Part shown: piece after piece, positions 29,168-39,970 of the stretch
Position numbering within the stretch: the stretch's first letter is position 1
Layout of the letters: each line of letters begins with the position of its first letter
Source: Hydrogenophaga sp.
Lineage (GTDB): Bacteria > Pseudomonadota > Gammaproteobacteria > Burkholderiales > Burkholderiaceae_C
Length of the DNA: 64,000 nt
NCBI GenBank assembly: GCA_030653975.1
Contig: JAURYH010000018.1
Location: 19,423-83,422, forward strand
Direction: 5' to 3'
The notes under the pieces: generated by a model
Database searches by the model: none
Told to the model about the DNA's origin: nothing
What the model saw: only the letters and a program-made list of their open reading frames with translations
Position numbers and translations under genes: made by a program

Positions 29168-29848
29168 TCAGCGCTCCACGCCCATCCGGTCGAGCAGATC
29201 GGAAATCAGCTCCAGCCGCAGCAAGGGATTGTCCAGCGTCATCAGCCGGTGCTTGAGTTCGGCCGGTGCGGGCAGCAGTTCGGCCCAGCGGTTGGACACC
29301 CAGCCGCTGTCGTCCCACTGGTAGGGCGGCTGCAGCGGCAACTCGTTCATGGCCTCGGGCTCGCGCTCCTGCAGGTTGTGCAGCAGGCGTTGCAGCGCGT
29401 CGCGCGTGGGCACGAGGTGTTCGGGCACCGGGATCACGGGCTCAGCGTCGTCGAGTTGCACATCGCCCACCCACAGGCCGTGCGGCATTTGATGGCTGGC
29501 GGTCACATGAAAGCGTTGCAGGCCACGGCAGTGAATCACCAGCAGCCCGGACTGTGGCCGCTCCAGCTGTTCGATGCGCGCCAGTGTGCCCACGGGATGA
29601 AACACTTCACGCGCAAAGGTGTCACCGTGGGGCGGTGCATTCGGATCGATGCGCCGCACCTCGCTGCCCTCGGACAGGCAGACGACGCCGAACGGCGCGC
29701 CGGCCTTGTGGCACCGGCTGATCATGTCGAGGTAGCGCACTTCGAAAATGCGCAAGGGCATCCAGCCGCCGGGAAACAGGACGGTCTGCAGCGGAAACAG
29801 GGGCAGTTGCGACAGAACCAGCGGAGCTGCCTCAGGTGTTTCCTTCAA
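29168..29848 (-). CDS. LON substrate-binding domain protein
   Basis: A 226-aa protein consisting of the N-terminal substrate-binding domain of Lon protease without the ATPase or protease parts. The signature [22 protein letters not shown] lies at residues 15-36, and [15 protein letters not shown] corresponds to a conserved strand. Function is unknown; such stand-alone proteins may act as protein adaptors. Its start overlaps the accD stop by four bases (ATGA), so it is coupled to accD. folC, which often follows accD, is absent here. Confidence 0.85.
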   Translation of the reverse strand: MKETPEAAPLVLSQLPLFPLQTVLFPGGWMPLRIFEVRYLDMISRCHKAGAPFGVVCLSEGSEVRRIDPNAPPHGDTFAREVFHPVGTLARIEQLERPQSGLLVIHCRGLQRFHVTASHQMPHGLWVGDVQLDDAEPVIPVPEHLVPTRDALQRLLHNLQEREPEAMNELPLQPPYQWDDSGWVSNRWAELLPAPAELKHRLMTLDNPLLRLELISDLLDRMGVER

Positions 29849-30723
29849 TCGGCAACCACCGCGTCGGCACTCTGGCGCTGCAGCATGGCGAGCGCGTTGG
29901 CCACCGTGGTGCGCAGTTCGCGCCGATCGCAGATGAAGTCGACCGCGCCCTTGGTGATCAGGAACTCGGCGCGCTGGAAGCCTTCAGGCAGCTTCACGCG
30001 CACGGTGTTCTCGATCACGCGCGGGCCGGCGAAACCGATCAGTGCCTTGGGTTCGGCGATCACCACGTCGCCGAGGAAGGCGAAACCGGCCGAGACGCCG
30101 CCCATGGTGGGATCGGTCAGCACGCTGATGTAGGGCAGGCCCTTCTTGGCCAGCCGGGTGAGGGCGGCGTTGGTCTTGGCCATCTGCATCAGCGAGAGCA
30201 GGCCTTCCTGCATGCGCGCACCGCCGGTGGCGGTGAAGCAGACAAACGGCACCTTCTGGGCAATGGCTTCTTCCACACCGCGCACAAAACGCTCACCCAC
30301 CACCGAGCCCATGGAGCCGCCCATGAAGTCAAACTCGAAGCAGGCGGCCACCAGGCTGACGCCTTGCACCGCACCACCCATGACAATGAGCGCATCGGTC
30401 TCGCCCGTGGTCTCCAGCGCTTCTTTCAGGCGCTCAGGGTACTTGCGGCTGTCCTTGAACTTCAATGCGTCGACCGGCAGCACCTCCTGACCGATCTCAT
30501 ACCGGCCCTCGGCGTCCAGGAACGCATTCAGACGGGGCCGGGCACCGATACGGTGGTGGTGGCTGCAGTGTGGGCAGACGTTCTGGTTCTTTTCCAGATC
30601 GGTCTTGTAGAGAACGGCTTCACAGCTCGGACACTTGATCCACAGCCCTTCGGGCACGCTGCGGCGCTCGGTCGGGTCGGTGTGGGTGATCTTCGGTGGC
30701 AGCAGCTTTTCAAGCCAGGACAT
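29845..30723 (-). CDS. accD: Acetyl-CoA carboxylase carboxyltransferase subunit beta
   Basis: Beta subunit of the carboxyltransferase that makes malonyl-CoA with AccA. The 292-aa protein starts [12 protein letters not shown], has a four-cysteine zinc ribbon (CPSC ... CPHC at about residues 31-53) and the crotonase-fold core with [12 protein letters not shown] and [12 protein letters not shown]. The upstream gene is trpA (53 bp). Its product feeds FabD at 12268. Confidence 0.97.
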   Translation of the reverse strand: MSWLEKLLPPKITHTDPTERRSVPEGLWIKCPSCEAVLYKTDLEKNQNVCPHCSHHHRIGARPRLNAFLDAEGRYEIGQEVLPVDALKFKDSRKYPERLKEALETTGETDALIVMGGAVQGVSLVAACFEFDFMGGSMGSVVGERFVRGVEEAIAQKVPFVCFTATGGARMQEGLLSLMQMAKTNAALTRLAKKGLPYISVLTDPTMGGVSAGFAFLGDVVIAEPKALIGFAGPRVIENTVRVKLPEGFQRAEFLITKGAVDFICDRRELRTTVANALAMLQRQSADAVVAD

Positions 30724-30776
30724 GGGTGTGCTCCTATGGGGAAGCCGGGCCCATGAGGCCCGGGAAAGTCAGGGGA

Positions 30777-31586
30777 TTATGCGTCCAGTGCTTTTCGTAT
30801 GGTGCGCAGGAAATGGGTGGCCACGGTGACCACTTTTTCATGTGGCTCGTTCTCGATCAGCTGGATGATCTTGCTGCCGATCACCACCGCGTCGGCGCTC
30901 TTTCCTATGGCTTTGGCCGTCTCGGCATCGCGGATGCCAAAACCCACGCCGACCGGAATGCTGACGTGCGCGCGGATGCGCGGCAGCATGGCTTCGACCT
31001 GACCCACGTCGAGTGTGCCCGCACCCGTCACGCCTTTGAGCGACACGTAGTACACGTAGCCGCTGGCCACGCGCGCCACCTGCGCCATGCGCTCGTCGGT
31101 GGAGGTGGGTGCGAGCAGGAAGATCAGGTCCATGTTGGCGGCGCGCAGGGCGGCAGCGAAGTCTTCGCATTCCTCCGGCGGGTAGTCCACCACCAGCACG
31201 CCGTCCACGCCCGAAGCCGAGGCATCGCGCACGAAGCTGCCGGCGCCGTGTTTCTGGTCGTAGCGTTCGATCGGGTTTGCGTAGCCCATCAGCACCACCG
31301 GGGTGGTGGTGTTGCGCTCGCGGAAGGTCTTCACCATCGCGATGACCTGGGTCAGGCCAATGCCCAGCGCCAGTGCGCGGTCGCCCGCCTTCTGGATCAC
31401 CGGGCCGTCGGCCGACGGGTCGGAGAACGGCACGCCGAGTTCGATCACGTCGGCACCGGACTCCACCATGCCGTGCATCAGATCGGGCGTGATGTCGGCA
31501 TAGGGGAAACCGGCGGTGACAAAGGGGATCAGGGCCTTGCGCTTCTGTGCCTTCAGTTCGGCAAAGGTATTTCCGATGCGGCTCAT
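30777..31586 (-). CDS. trpA: Tryptophan synthase alpha subunit
   Basis: Splits indole-3-glycerol phosphate to indole and glyceraldehyde 3-phosphate. The 269-aa barrel has [26 protein letters not shown] (the Asp/Glu catalytic region), [14 protein letters not shown] [11 protein letters not shown], and the phosphate loop GVGFGIRD. The ATG overlaps the trpB stop by four bases (31583-31586), typical of the coupled trpBA pair. accD follows. Confidence 0.97.
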   Translation of the reverse strand: MSRIGNTFAELKAQKRKALIPFVTAGFPYADITPDLMHGMVESGADVIELGVPFSDPSADGPVIQKAGDRALALGIGLTQVIAMVKTFRERNTTTPVVLMGYANPIERYDQKHGAGSFVRDASASGVDGVLVVDYPPEECEDFAAALRAANMDLIFLLAPTSTDERMAQVARVASGYVYYVSLKGVTGAGTLDVGQVEAMLPRIRAHVSIPVGVGFGIRDAETAKAIGKSADAVVIGSKIIQLIENEPHEKVVTVATHFLRTIRKALDA

Positions 31587-32872
31587 TTGGTCACCTTGAT
31601 GGTGGCGGTTTCCATTCCGCCTTTGACCGACTGCCCACGGCAGCTCGGTCGGCAATAAAAATCGGCATTCGACAGGTCGGCCACGGTGCCAATGTCCTTG
31701 TCGCCGCGACCCGAGAGATTCACCAGAATGGACTCGTCGGGGCGCATGGTTTTGGCCAACTTCATGGCGTAGGCCACGGCATGGCTCGATTCCAGCGCCG
31801 GGATGATGCCCTCGGTGCGACACAGGTAGTGGAAGGCCTCCAGCGCTTCCTTGTCGGTGATGCCCACGTATTCGGCGCGACCGATGTCCTTGAGGAATGC
31901 ATGCTCCGGGCCGACACCGGGGTAGTCCAGGCCGGCGCTCACGCTGTGGGTTTCGGTGACCTGGCCGTTGTCGTCCTGCAGCACATAGGTGCGGTTGCCG
32001 TGCAGCACGCCGGGGCTGCCTTTCTGCAGCGAGGCCGAGTGTTTGCCACTTTCCAGACCTTCACCGGCCGCTTCGACGCCGATCAGGCGCGTGGCAGCGT
32101 GGTCGATGTACGGGTAAAAAATGCCCATGGCGTTGCTGCCGCCGCCCACACAGGCGACCACCACGTCGGGCTGTACGGTCTTGCAGCCAGCGGCCTTGAG
32201 CATCTGTGGCATCTGCACCAGGCACTCTTCACCGATCACACTCTGGAAGTCTCGCACCATCATCGGGTAGGGATGTGGTCCGGCCACGGTGCCGATGATG
32301 TAGAAGGTGTTGTCCACGTTGGCGACCCAGTCGCGCATGGCTTCGTTGAGTGCGTCCTTGAGCGTCTTGCTGCCGCTCTCGACCGGCACCACGGTGGCCC
32401 CCAGCAGCTTCATGCGGTAAACGTTGGGGCTCTGGCGCTTCACGTCTTCGCTGCCCATGTAGACCACACATTCCAGTCCGTAGCGGGCGCAGATGGTGGC
32501 AGTGGCCACGCCGTGTTGCCCAGCGCCAGTCTCGGCGATCACGCGCGGCTTGCCCATGCGCCTGGCGAGCATGGCCTGGCCGATCACGTTGTTGATCTTG
32601 TGGGCGCCGGTGTGGTTGAGGTCTTCGCGCTTCAGGAAGATCTGGGCGCCGCCTTGCTCGCGGCTCATGCGCGCGGCGTGGTAGACCGGAGAAGGGCGGC
32701 CCACGAAGTGAGCGAGTTCGCTTTGGAACTCGGCGAGGAACTCGGGGTCGTGCTGGTACTTCGCGTAGGCGGCTTTGAGTTCGTTGATGGCGTGTGTGAG
32801 CGTCTCGCTCACAAAACTGCCGCCGTAGATGCCGAAGTGGCCGCGGGCGTCGGGTTGCAGGTAGGTGTCCAT
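31583..32872 (-). CDS. trpB: Tryptophan synthase beta subunit
   Basis: PLP enzyme that joins indole and serine to tryptophan. The PLP lysine is in HTGAHKINN, and the phosphate-binding motif is VGGGSNAMG. The 429-aa protein carries a slightly extended tail ([15 protein letters not shown]) beyond the usual end, with [11 protein letters not shown] just before. It overlaps trpA. trpF is upstream with a 41-bp gap. Confidence 0.97.
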   Translation of the reverse strand: MDTYLQPDARGHFGIYGGSFVSETLTHAINELKAAYAKYQHDPEFLAEFQSELAHFVGRPSPVYHAARMSREQGGAQIFLKREDLNHTGAHKINNVIGQAMLARRMGKPRVIAETGAGQHGVATATICARYGLECVVYMGSEDVKRQSPNVYRMKLLGATVVPVESGSKTLKDALNEAMRDWVANVDNTFYIIGTVAGPHPYPMMVRDFQSVIGEECLVQMPQMLKAAGCKTVQPDVVVACVGGGSNAMGIFYPYIDHAATRLIGVEAAGEGLESGKHSASLQKGSPGVLHGNRTYVLQDDNGQVTETHSVSAGLDYPGVGPEHAFLKDIGRAEYVGITDKEALEAFHYLCRTEGIIPALESSHAVAYAMKLAKTMRPDESILVNLSGRGDKDIGTVADLSNADFYCRPSCRGQSVKGGMETATIKVTK

Positions 32873-32913
32873 GGGTGTCTCGGTTCAATGGCCCGAACGA
32901 CCCGGAAACGGGT

Positions 32914-33591
32914 TCAGCTCGGGCGGGGTAACTGGGTGTCGGCCGCGCGAACGGCGGCGATGAATGCGTGGATCTTGTCGGCGTCCTTGATGCCTTTCGA
33001 CACCTCGACACCGGAACTCACGTCAACGGCCCAGGGCCGTACGCGGCTGATGCCATCGGTCACGTTTGCAGGCGTGAGTCCACCAGACAAAACGAGGCGA
33101 GAGCTGGCGTTTAGAAGCGGATGTGACCAAGGGAAAGCGTTCCAGTCGAATGATTGACCTCCGCCACCGAAACCCTCGACATGGGCGTCGAGCAGCACGG
33201 CCTGGGCGGCGGAAAAGTCTTGCGCGTATTTTAGGAGATCAAAGCCCGCCCCCGCGGTGCCGGTGGGTATGCGCGCCGCACGCATGAACGGGCGGCCCGC
33301 GGCCAGGCAGTCGGCGGGTGTTTCGTCGCCATGGAATTGCAGCAAGGCATTCGGCACGGCTTGCAGGCCTTGTGCGATGAATTCCGGGCTGGCGTTCACG
33401 AACAGCAGCACCGGCGTGACGAAGGCGGGCAGGCGGCCTGCCAACTCCGCGGCGCGCTCGGGCGTGACGAACCGTGGGCTCTGCGGGTAGAGCACAAAAC
33501 CGATGGCGTCTGCACCGGCGTGTACGGCCGCGTCCACGTCGGATTCCCGGGTGAGACCACAGATTTTGATTCGTGTTCTAGAAGGGTTCAT
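32914..33591 (-). CDS. trpF: Phosphoribosylanthranilate isomerase
   Basis: Converts phosphoribosylanthranilate to its carboxyphenylamino isomer in tryptophan synthesis. The 225-aa barrel has KICGLTRESDV (catalytic Cys), DAIGFVLYPQSPR, LLQFHGDE, LLDAHVEGFGGGG and LSGGLTPANV. An in-frame upstream stretch is not used because MNPSRTRIKICG is the standard N-terminus. A dispersed repeat separates it from truA. Confidence 0.95.
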   Translation of the reverse strand: MNPSRTRIKICGLTRESDVDAAVHAGADAIGFVLYPQSPRFVTPERAAELAGRLPAFVTPVLLFVNASPEFIAQGLQAVPNALLQFHGDETPADCLAAGRPFMRAARIPTGTAGAGFDLLKYAQDFSAAQAVLLDAHVEGFGGGGQSFDWNAFPWSHPLLNASSRLVLSGGLTPANVTDGISRVRPWAVDVSSGVEVSKGIKDADKIHAFIAAVRAADTQLPRPS

Positions 33592-33613
33592 CGGCGGACG
33601 TTGCTTGTTCAAG

Positions 33614-33694
33614 GACACCGCGGAACCGGCTCTGCCGGGCCGCCAGTCTCGCCCCCTTGAGGGGGTGACGCCGCAGGCGGCGCGGGGGAGGGGG
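33614..33694 (-). repeat. Dispersed palindromic element, copy A (after truA)
   Basis: Contains three modules read on the minus strand: an imperfect hairpin around GCGCCGCCTGCGGCGTC, the palindrome CCCCCTCAAGGGGG, and a stem GGCCCGGC/GCCGGTTCC. It abuts the truA stop codon and lies sense to truA transcription. Copies B-D share the same order; see the findings. Confidence 0.85.
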
Positions 33695-34474
33695 CTATGG
33701 CAACCAGTCGAAGGCGGGTGTGCGTGTAGGCAGACCAAAAGCCTCATCGTAAACCGGACCCAGAAAATACAGGCCGTCGGGCGAAAACGTGGGCGCGGCC
33801 GCGTCTCGGCTTTTCGCGGCCAACACCTCGGCCATCCATGATGCTGGGTACTTTCCGTTGCCAATGGCGATCAGGCAGCCCATGATATTGCGGATCATGT
33901 GGTGCAGGAAGGCGGATGCTTCAAACTCGAAGCGCCAGTAGGCGCCGCGCCGAGTGATGTCGATGCGCTGCATCTGCTTGACGGGGCTGTGAGCCTGGCA
34001 CGCCGAGGCCCGGAACGAGGTGAAGTCGTGTTCACCCACCAGCGCTTGTGCTGCCTGCTGCATGGATTCAAGTTGGAGTGGGCGAAACACCCAGCCCACC
34101 TGGCCATGGTCGATGCTGGGCCTGACCGGGGATTCAAGCAGCACATAGGCATAGCGGCGTGAGCGGGCGCTGGCGCGGGCGTGAAAGCTGGCGGGCACGC
34201 GTTGCGCCCATTGCACGGCAATGTCGGCTGGCAGAAAACGGTTGGTGCCACGGACCCAGGCGTTGTCCGGTCGTTCGACCGGGGTGTCGAAATGCACCAC
34301 CTGCATGAGTCCGTGCACGCCAGCATCGGTGCGTCCGGCGCACAGCGTGCCGACTTTGTCGAGGGCAGTGAATTCGGTCAGGGCCCGTTCCAGCCGGTCC
34401 TGCACCGTGCGGCCGCTGGACTGGCTCTGCCAGCCATCGTAGCAATGGCCGTTGTAGCTGACCCCCAGCGCCAT
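33695..34474 (-). CDS. truA: tRNA pseudouridine(38-40) synthase TruA
   Basis: Modifies uridines 38-40 in the anticodon stem of many tRNAs. The catalytic Asp is in AGRTDAGVHG, with YNGHCYDGWQSQ at the start and HHMIRNIMGCLIAIG near the end. The 259-aa length fits the family. The ATG beginning MALGVSYNG is chosen because it matches the usual N-terminus; a TTG at 34528 would add 18 residues, and neither has a clear ribosome binding site. Lies 81 bp after fimV. Confidence 0.94.
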   Translation of the reverse strand: MALGVSYNGHCYDGWQSQSSGRTVQDRLERALTEFTALDKVGTLCAGRTDAGVHGLMQVVHFDTPVERPDNAWVRGTNRFLPADIAVQWAQRVPASFHARASARSRRYAYVLLESPVRPSIDHGQVGWVFRPLQLESMQQAAQALVGEHDFTSFRASACQAHSPVKQMQRIDITRRGAYWRFEFEASAFLHHMIRNIMGCLIAIGNGKYPASWMAEVLAAKSRDAAAPTFSPDGLYFLGPVYDEAFGLPTRTPAFDWLP

Positions 34475-34555
34475 GCGCAATGAAGGGGCTTCACGGGGTG
34501 AAGCCCCGTCAGATGTGGCCTTGATCAAAGGGGAGTGCAGACCGCAGGACCGGTG

Positions 34556-37252
34556 TCAGGCGAGGTCGGCCAGGAAAGTGCCTGCCTTGTTTCTCAAGGT
34601 GCCGGAGGCTTCGGCCAACACTTCTTCGGCCAGCGATCGTGCGCCTTCAAGGTCGCCGATGGCCCGAAACTCTTCGGCCAGGGACAGCTTGGTTTCCAGC
34701 GGATTCTCGGCACTCAGTCTGGCAGTTTCTGCGCTTGCGGCTTGCTCAGGGTCACTCAGATCCAGCTCAATGTCGCTCAGGTCAAAGGACAACAATTCAG
34801 CAGAGGGTGCGGCGCGTTCTTGCCCTTTGCTGCCTTGGACCGCGGGCGTGGAGGGTTCATCAAAATCGAACGCAGGCAGCACCTCGCTGGCGTCAAATGC
34901 GGGCTGTTCCGTCGCGACGACCGCGGGTGTCGCCGTTGGCGCGGGCGAAGACAGGGGCACCGGCTCGGAGGGGAACTCCAGGTCAAAGTCCATCGGTCGG
35001 GAGGCCAGATCGTTGACCTCACCGGGAGCACTTGTGAGTGCGTCCGTTTGGTCCAGATCGTCCAGCCCGGACATCTGGGCGTCCACCCGAGCGGGCATTT
35101 GCAACGCGGCCGGGGCCGAAGGTGTGTCCAGCCCAATGTCCAGATCAAGATCGAGGTTGTTGTCGGTATCGGCGTCGGTTGGTGCACCGGGGGTGGTGTT
35201 TTGTGCGAGTGTGCTGTTGCCGAAGGGGATCGTGCTGGCACCACCTGCAACAGCAGCACCCGGCTTGCCCGCAGGGCTTCCGCCAGGCTGGTACAGCGGA
35301 TTGTACGGATCCAGTTCTCTGCCCAGACCGCAGGCGTGTTCCCACTCAGCCCCCTGCCCTTGGGTGAGCCCGTAGGCTTCAGTGGCCACAACTTCAAAGG
35401 CCTTGGCGTCGCGGCGCTTGGCGTAGATTTCAAGCAGTTTGTTGTGGATGGCCACGCGCGCAGGCGTGCTGCGCATGGCTTCCTTGAGAATCTCCTCGGC
35501 CTGCAGATCGCGGCCGTAGGCCAGGTAGACGTCGGCCTCGGCCACCGGATCAACGTCGCCAGCGGCATCCAGCTGGCTGGGGGAATACACCATGGAGGAG
35601 CCCGATACCGAGGCTTCGGCGGTGTCAATGCGCTGACCACCGCTGGAGCCGAAGAACGAGTCGGGTTGCAACCGGCTTTCCAGGAAGGAGCTGTCGGAGG
35701 CGGACGCCTTCTTGCGTTGGCGCATGCGGTACAGGCCTAGGCCAGCGAGCAGCACGAGCAGTCCACCCGCAGCGGGCAGAACGAAGGGATTGCCCAGCAA
35801 CTGTCCCATGAAAGAGGGTTCATCGACAGCCGGAGCTGGCACCGGTACAGCGGGTTTGGGCGTGGGAGCCGGGGCAGGGGTCTGGGCAGCGGGCGAAGCT
35901 GGTGCTTCAACTGCTGCAGTGGGGGCTGCGGGCACGGGCTCAGGTGAAACTGCTGGCGTGACAGCCACTTCGGGGGCCGCTGCTACCGGTTTCTGAGCAT
36001 CCGGCACGACTGGCGCGCTGGCAGCGGCACCCGCTGGCGCTGCGGCTGGGGCGATCTTGGCCAGTTCGTCGATGTTTCTGGAGAGTTCCGCCACGCGGGT
36101 TGTGGCGTCGCTGGCGCGCCTTTCCTCGGCGATCTTGGCTTCTTCCTGTGCAGACTGACCCGGCGCAGCACCCTTGGACAGCGTCAGCTTGTCCTGGGTT
36201 GCAGGCACTGGCTTCTGGTCCTGGACTTCGGCCTGCACACGACCTGTGGCTTGCCGGTCTGCTGCGGCAACAGCGGCCGCGGGCACGCGGCTCGCCAGGC
36301 GGCGGCGGAATTCGTTGAAATCGCTGCTTTGTGCAGCGATGATCTGGCGGGCCTCGCTGGTTGGCGTGGCCGCAGCAGCCGCTTCGTTGGGCAGATCCAC
36401 CAGGGAGCCCGATCTGATGCGGTTGACGTTGCCACCGATGAACGCATCGGGGTTGGCCCGCAGCATGGCCACGAGCATCTGATCGAGCGACACATTGGCG
36501 GGCAAATTGCTGGCGGCAATGCGCCCGGCGGTGTCACCTGCCTTGACCCGCAGACGCGAGGCGGTGCCAGCGTCGGCATCGGGCGCGTCAGATGTCGATG
36601 CGGCTGGACGCGGGGAGGGGGCGGGAGCTGGTGCAGCGGGTGCGCGAGCGACAGGGGCAGAGACAGCCTCAGGTGGCCGGACGGCCGCAGTCGATGGCGC
36701 CGCTGGCGGAGTGACCGGTGCAGGCGTCGCCTGTGCTGTCACTGCCGGCGCCAAAGGTGCTGGCACGGTCGGGCGCAGGTTGGGAGGGTCAAACAACAGC
36801 GTGTAGTCGCGCACGATGCGGCCTGATGCCCAGTTGGCCTCCAGAATCATGTCCATGAAAGGCTCATTGACCGGGCGGCTGCCGGTCAGACGCAGGAAGG
36901 CGCGGCCGTCTGAGCGGCGCTGCAGAACGACCTGGAGGTCGGCCAGCGCGGCATTGAAGTCCATACCGGCTGCACGGAACGCGCCTGCCGCCGCAAGACC
37001 AACACGCAGACTGGTGGATTCTTCGGCCGTGATTTCGAGCACCTCGATCTCAGCCCGAAGGGGTTCTCCCAGGGCCGATTGCACCACCATGCGCCCCAGC
37101 GCCAAGGCTTGCGCATCACTGGCCTGCAGCAGGCCGGTGCACAAAACCACCGCGGCAGCTATCGCGTGCAACCGCGCAAGACCTCTTGAGCCGGCATCGC
37201 CGGCCGTGGCGCAGGTTCGGATGGATGGTGTGTGGCGGGTGTGAATTGGCAC
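34556..37252 (-). CDS. fimV: FimV/TspA-family pilus assembly protein
   Basis: Inner-membrane protein with peptidoglycan-binding and TPR parts that supports type IV pili and polar complexes. Of 898 aa: export signal (AIAAAVVLCTGLLQASDA, about 30-47), conserved FimV N-domain (LGRMVVQSALGEPLRAEIEV), Pro/Ala-rich linker, LysM-like domain (about 235-290, RLRVKAGDTAGRI), coiled region, membrane segment about 484-507 (FVLPAAGGLLVLLAGLGLY), an acidic low-complexity cytoplasmic region, and the FimV C-terminal domain (about 840-898, KLSLAEEFRAIGDLEGARSL). The start is a GTG at 37252, the first start that includes the full signal sequence; a TTG nearer the signal is also possible. Confidence 0.88.
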   Translation of the reverse strand: MPIHTRHTPSIRTCATAGDAGSRGLARLHAIAAAVVLCTGLLQASDAQALALGRMVVQSALGEPLRAEIEVLEITAEESTSLRVGLAAAGAFRAAGMDFNAALADLQVVLQRRSDGRAFLRLTGSRPVNEPFMDMILEANWASGRIVRDYTLLFDPPNLRPTVPAPLAPAVTAQATPAPVTPPAAPSTAAVRPPEAVSAPVARAPAAPAPAPSPRPAASTSDAPDADAGTASRLRVKAGDTAGRIAASNLPANVSLDQMLVAMLRANPDAFIGGNVNRIRSGSLVDLPNEAAAAATPTSEARQIIAAQSSDFNEFRRRLASRVPAAAVAAADRQATGRVQAEVQDQKPVPATQDKLTLSKGAAPGQSAQEEAKIAEERRASDATTRVAELSRNIDELAKIAPAAAPAGAAASAPVVPDAQKPVAAAPEVAVTPAVSPEPVPAAPTAAVEAPASPAAQTPAPAPTPKPAVPVPAPAVDEPSFMGQLLGNPFVLPAAGGLLVLLAGLGLYRMRQRKKASASDSSFLESRLQPDSFFGSSGGQRIDTAEASVSGSSMVYSPSQLDAAGDVDPVAEADVYLAYGRDLQAEEILKEAMRSTPARVAIHNKLLEIYAKRRDAKAFEVVATEAYGLTQGQGAEWEHACGLGRELDPYNPLYQPGGSPAGKPGAAVAGGASTIPFGNSTLAQNTTPGAPTDADTDNNLDLDLDIGLDTPSAPAALQMPARVDAQMSGLDDLDQTDALTSAPGEVNDLASRPMDFDLEFPSEPVPLSSPAPTATPAVVATEQPAFDASEVLPAFDFDEPSTPAVQGSKGQERAAPSAELLSFDLSDIELDLSDPEQAASAETARLSAENPLETKLSLAEEFRAIGDLEGARSLAEEVLAEASGTLRNKAGTFLADLA

Positions 37253-37386
37253 GTGGACCTCGACGTAAAAAACCGAGAATTGACCTTAACATCAACGCAT
37301 TACGGTGACAAGCTGAGAATTCGCTTGAGTTTCCCGGGGGCCGTTTCACCATATCTGGCGGCATTCCGGCGTTGTGACTTCGCAAC

Positions 37387-37418
37387 GACAAAGCGGGCTC
37401 AAAGGCCCACTTTGTTGT
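37387..37418 (-). terminator. Probable terminator after asd
   Basis: ACAAAGCGGGC and GCCCACTTTGT pair with one mismatch around a 6-nt loop, 16 nt beyond the asd stop on the minus strand. The U-tract is mixed (TTTGTCGTTG), so efficiency is uncertain. Confidence 0.5.
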
Positions 37419-37433
37419 CATGCCTGCCTGCAA

Positions 37434-38564
37434 TCAGGCGGCCAGCAAAATTCGCAGCATGCGGCGCAGCGGTTCGGCAGCGCCCCACAACAGCTGGTCG
37501 CCGATGGTGAAGGCGCCCACGTATTCCGGCCCCATGGCCAGCTTGCGGATGCGACCGACCGGGATGGTCATGGTGCCGGTCACCGCCACGGGCGTCAGGT
37601 CCTTGATGGTGGCTTCGCGGGTGTTGGGCACCACTTTGACCCAGGGGTTGTCGGCCGCGATCATGGCTTCGATATCGGCGGCCGGTACGTCTTTCCTGAG
37701 CTTGAAGGTCAGCGCCTGGCTGTGGCAGCGCATGGCGCCCACGCGCACGCAGAAACCGTCTACAGGGATGGCGGCCGAACCGAAGCCTTCGCCCATGCCG
37801 AGGATCTTGTTGGTTTCGGCCATGCCCTTCCACTCTTCCTTGGACATGCCATTGCCCAGATCCTTGTCGATCCAGGGAATCAGAGAACCACCCAGCGGCA
37901 CACCGAAGTTGGCGGTTTCGGCGCTGGTCAGGCTGCGTTGCTTGGCGATCACCTTGCGGTCGATTTCCAGGATGGCGCTCTTGGGGTCGTCCAGCAGGGA
38001 CTTCACTTCGGCGTTGAGCGTGCCGTACTGCGTGAGCAGTTCGCGCATGTGCTGGGCGCCGCCGCCTGACGCCGCCTGGTAGGTCTGGGTGCTCATCCAC
38101 TCCACCAGCCCGGCCTTGTACAGCGCACCCACGCCCATGAGCATGCAGCTGACGGTGCAGTTGCCACCGACCCAGTTCTTGCCGCCGTTGGCCAGCGCGT
38201 CCTTGATCACGGGCATGTTCACCGGGTCGAGGACGATGACGGCGTCCTGCTCCATGCGCAGCGTGGAGGCGGCGTCGATCCAGTGGCCGTTCCAGCCGGC
38301 GGTGCGCAGTTTGGGGAACACCTCGGCCGTGTAGTCGCCGCCCTGGGCGGTGATGATGATGTCGCAGCGCTTGAGGGCCGCGATGTCGTGTGCGTCCTGA
38401 AGCGTGGTCTCGTTCTTCGCCATGGCCGGGGCCTTGCCGCCGGCGTTGGAGGTGGAGAAGAACAGGGGCTCGATCAGGTCGAAGTCTTTCTCCTCGACCA
38501 TGCGATCCATCAACACCGAGCCGACCATGCCGCGCCAGCCGACCAAACCAACCAACTTGCTCAT
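37434..38564 (-). CDS. asd: Aspartate-semialdehyde dehydrogenase
   Basis: Makes aspartate semialdehyde, the branch precursor of lysine, threonine, methionine, isoleucine and diaminopimelate. The 376-aa protein begins [18 protein letters not shown] (NADP loop), and the catalytic Cys is in GGNCTVSCM near residue 135. [10 protein letters not shown] and the substrate His in [12 protein letters not shown] follow. This is the Gram-negative E. coli type. It is preceded on the minus strand by a 33-codon leader ORF and hairpins, so attenuation is likely. Confidence 0.96.
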   Translation of the reverse strand: MSKLVGLVGWRGMVGSVLMDRMVEEKDFDLIEPLFFSTSNAGGKAPAMAKNETTLQDAHDIAALKRCDIIITAQGGDYTAEVFPKLRTAGWNGHWIDAASTLRMEQDAVIVLDPVNMPVIKDALANGGKNWVGGNCTVSCMLMGVGALYKAGLVEWMSTQTYQAASGGGAQHMRELLTQYGTLNAEVKSLLDDPKSAILEIDRKVIAKQRSLTSAETANFGVPLGGSLIPWIDKDLGNGMSKEEWKGMAETNKILGMGEGFGSAAIPVDGFCVRVGAMRCHSQALTFKLRKDVPAADIEAMIAADNPWVKVVPNTREATIKDLTPVAVTGTMTIPVGRIRKLAMGPEYVGAFTIGDQLLWGAAEPLRRMLRILLAA

Positions 38565-38585
38565 TTCAAACGCCCTTTCAAGTAG

Positions 38586-38634
38586 ATAAAACAGGTCCAG
38601 ACCCGACCGACTTGCCCGGCTCGTCTGGGCCGGG
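38586..38634 (-). promoter_or_regulatory. Competing hairpins of the asd leader (candidate attenuator)
   Basis: Read on the minus strand. Hairpin P2: CCCGGC (38629-38634) pairs with GCCGGG (38615-38620). Hairpin P3: GGCCCAGAC (38623-38631) pairs with GTCTGGACC (38594-38602) with one mismatch, and is followed by TGTTTTATC. P2 and P3 share bases and cannot form together. P3 with its U-rich tail is the candidate terminator, ending 21 nt before the asd ATG. A third pairing, P1, joins CACGAC inside the leader codons (38673-38678) to GTCGTG (38641-38646). Confidence 0.6.
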
Positions 38635-38659
38635 AGGGCGCACGACGAACCAGGCTGGA

Positions 38660-38761
38660 TCAGCCCTTAATGGTCGTGGTTTTGATGGTGATTGCGTGCG
38701 CGACCACACCGGCCAGGGCGGCGGGTGCTTTGTTCAGGGTGAACGGGTGGGCGGCAAACAT
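38660..38761 (-). CDS. Candidate asd leader peptide (33 aa) with Ile/Thr/Lys run
   Basis: A short ORF on the minus strand, ATG at 38761, stop at 38660. Codons 24-32 read Ile-Thr-Ile-Lys-Thr-Thr-Thr-Ile-Lys: nine in a row, all amino acids made downstream of Asd. They are also AT-richer than their surroundings. This is the arrangement expected of a leader peptide whose translation speed senses charged tRNA, as in E. coli thrL. The N-terminal 22 residues ([18 protein letters not shown] ...) carry no known motif. There is no ribosome binding site, and the -10 element puts the transcript start 0-3 nt before the ATG, so it may be leaderless. A shorter start (GTG at codon 19 or 20) is possible. Confidence 0.6.
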   Translation of the reverse strand: MFAAHPFTLNKAPAALAGVVAHAITIKTTTIKG

Positions 38762-38769
38762 GGGATCAG

Positions 38770-38775
38770 ATTGTA
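38770..38775 (-). promoter_or_regulatory. Candidate -10 element for the asd leader
   Basis: TACAAT on the minus strand, one mismatch to TATAAT, directly upstream of the leader ORF. The -35 region is weak (a TTGTCA lies 23 bp upstream, too far). The predicted start point is near 38763. Confidence 0.45.
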
Positions 38776-38812
38776 CCGGATGGTGGCTTGTGCGAAGCTG
38801 ACAAGCGGGCGC

Positions 38813-38837
38813 AAAAAAAGGCAGCCCGAGGGCTGCC
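38813..38837 (-). terminator. Intrinsic terminator after leuB
   Basis: On the minus strand GGCAGCC-CTCG-GGCTGCC is followed by seven T. It lies 31 nt past the leuB stop and separates leuB from the asd leader promoter. Confidence 0.9.
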
Positions 38838-38867
38838 TTTGATGGACCGTCAGGTTTTGCTGCTCGA

Positions 38868-39938
<1,071 letters not shown>

Positions 39939-39970
39939 AAGTACTGTTGGAGTGAAGAGTTGTTTTTCCA

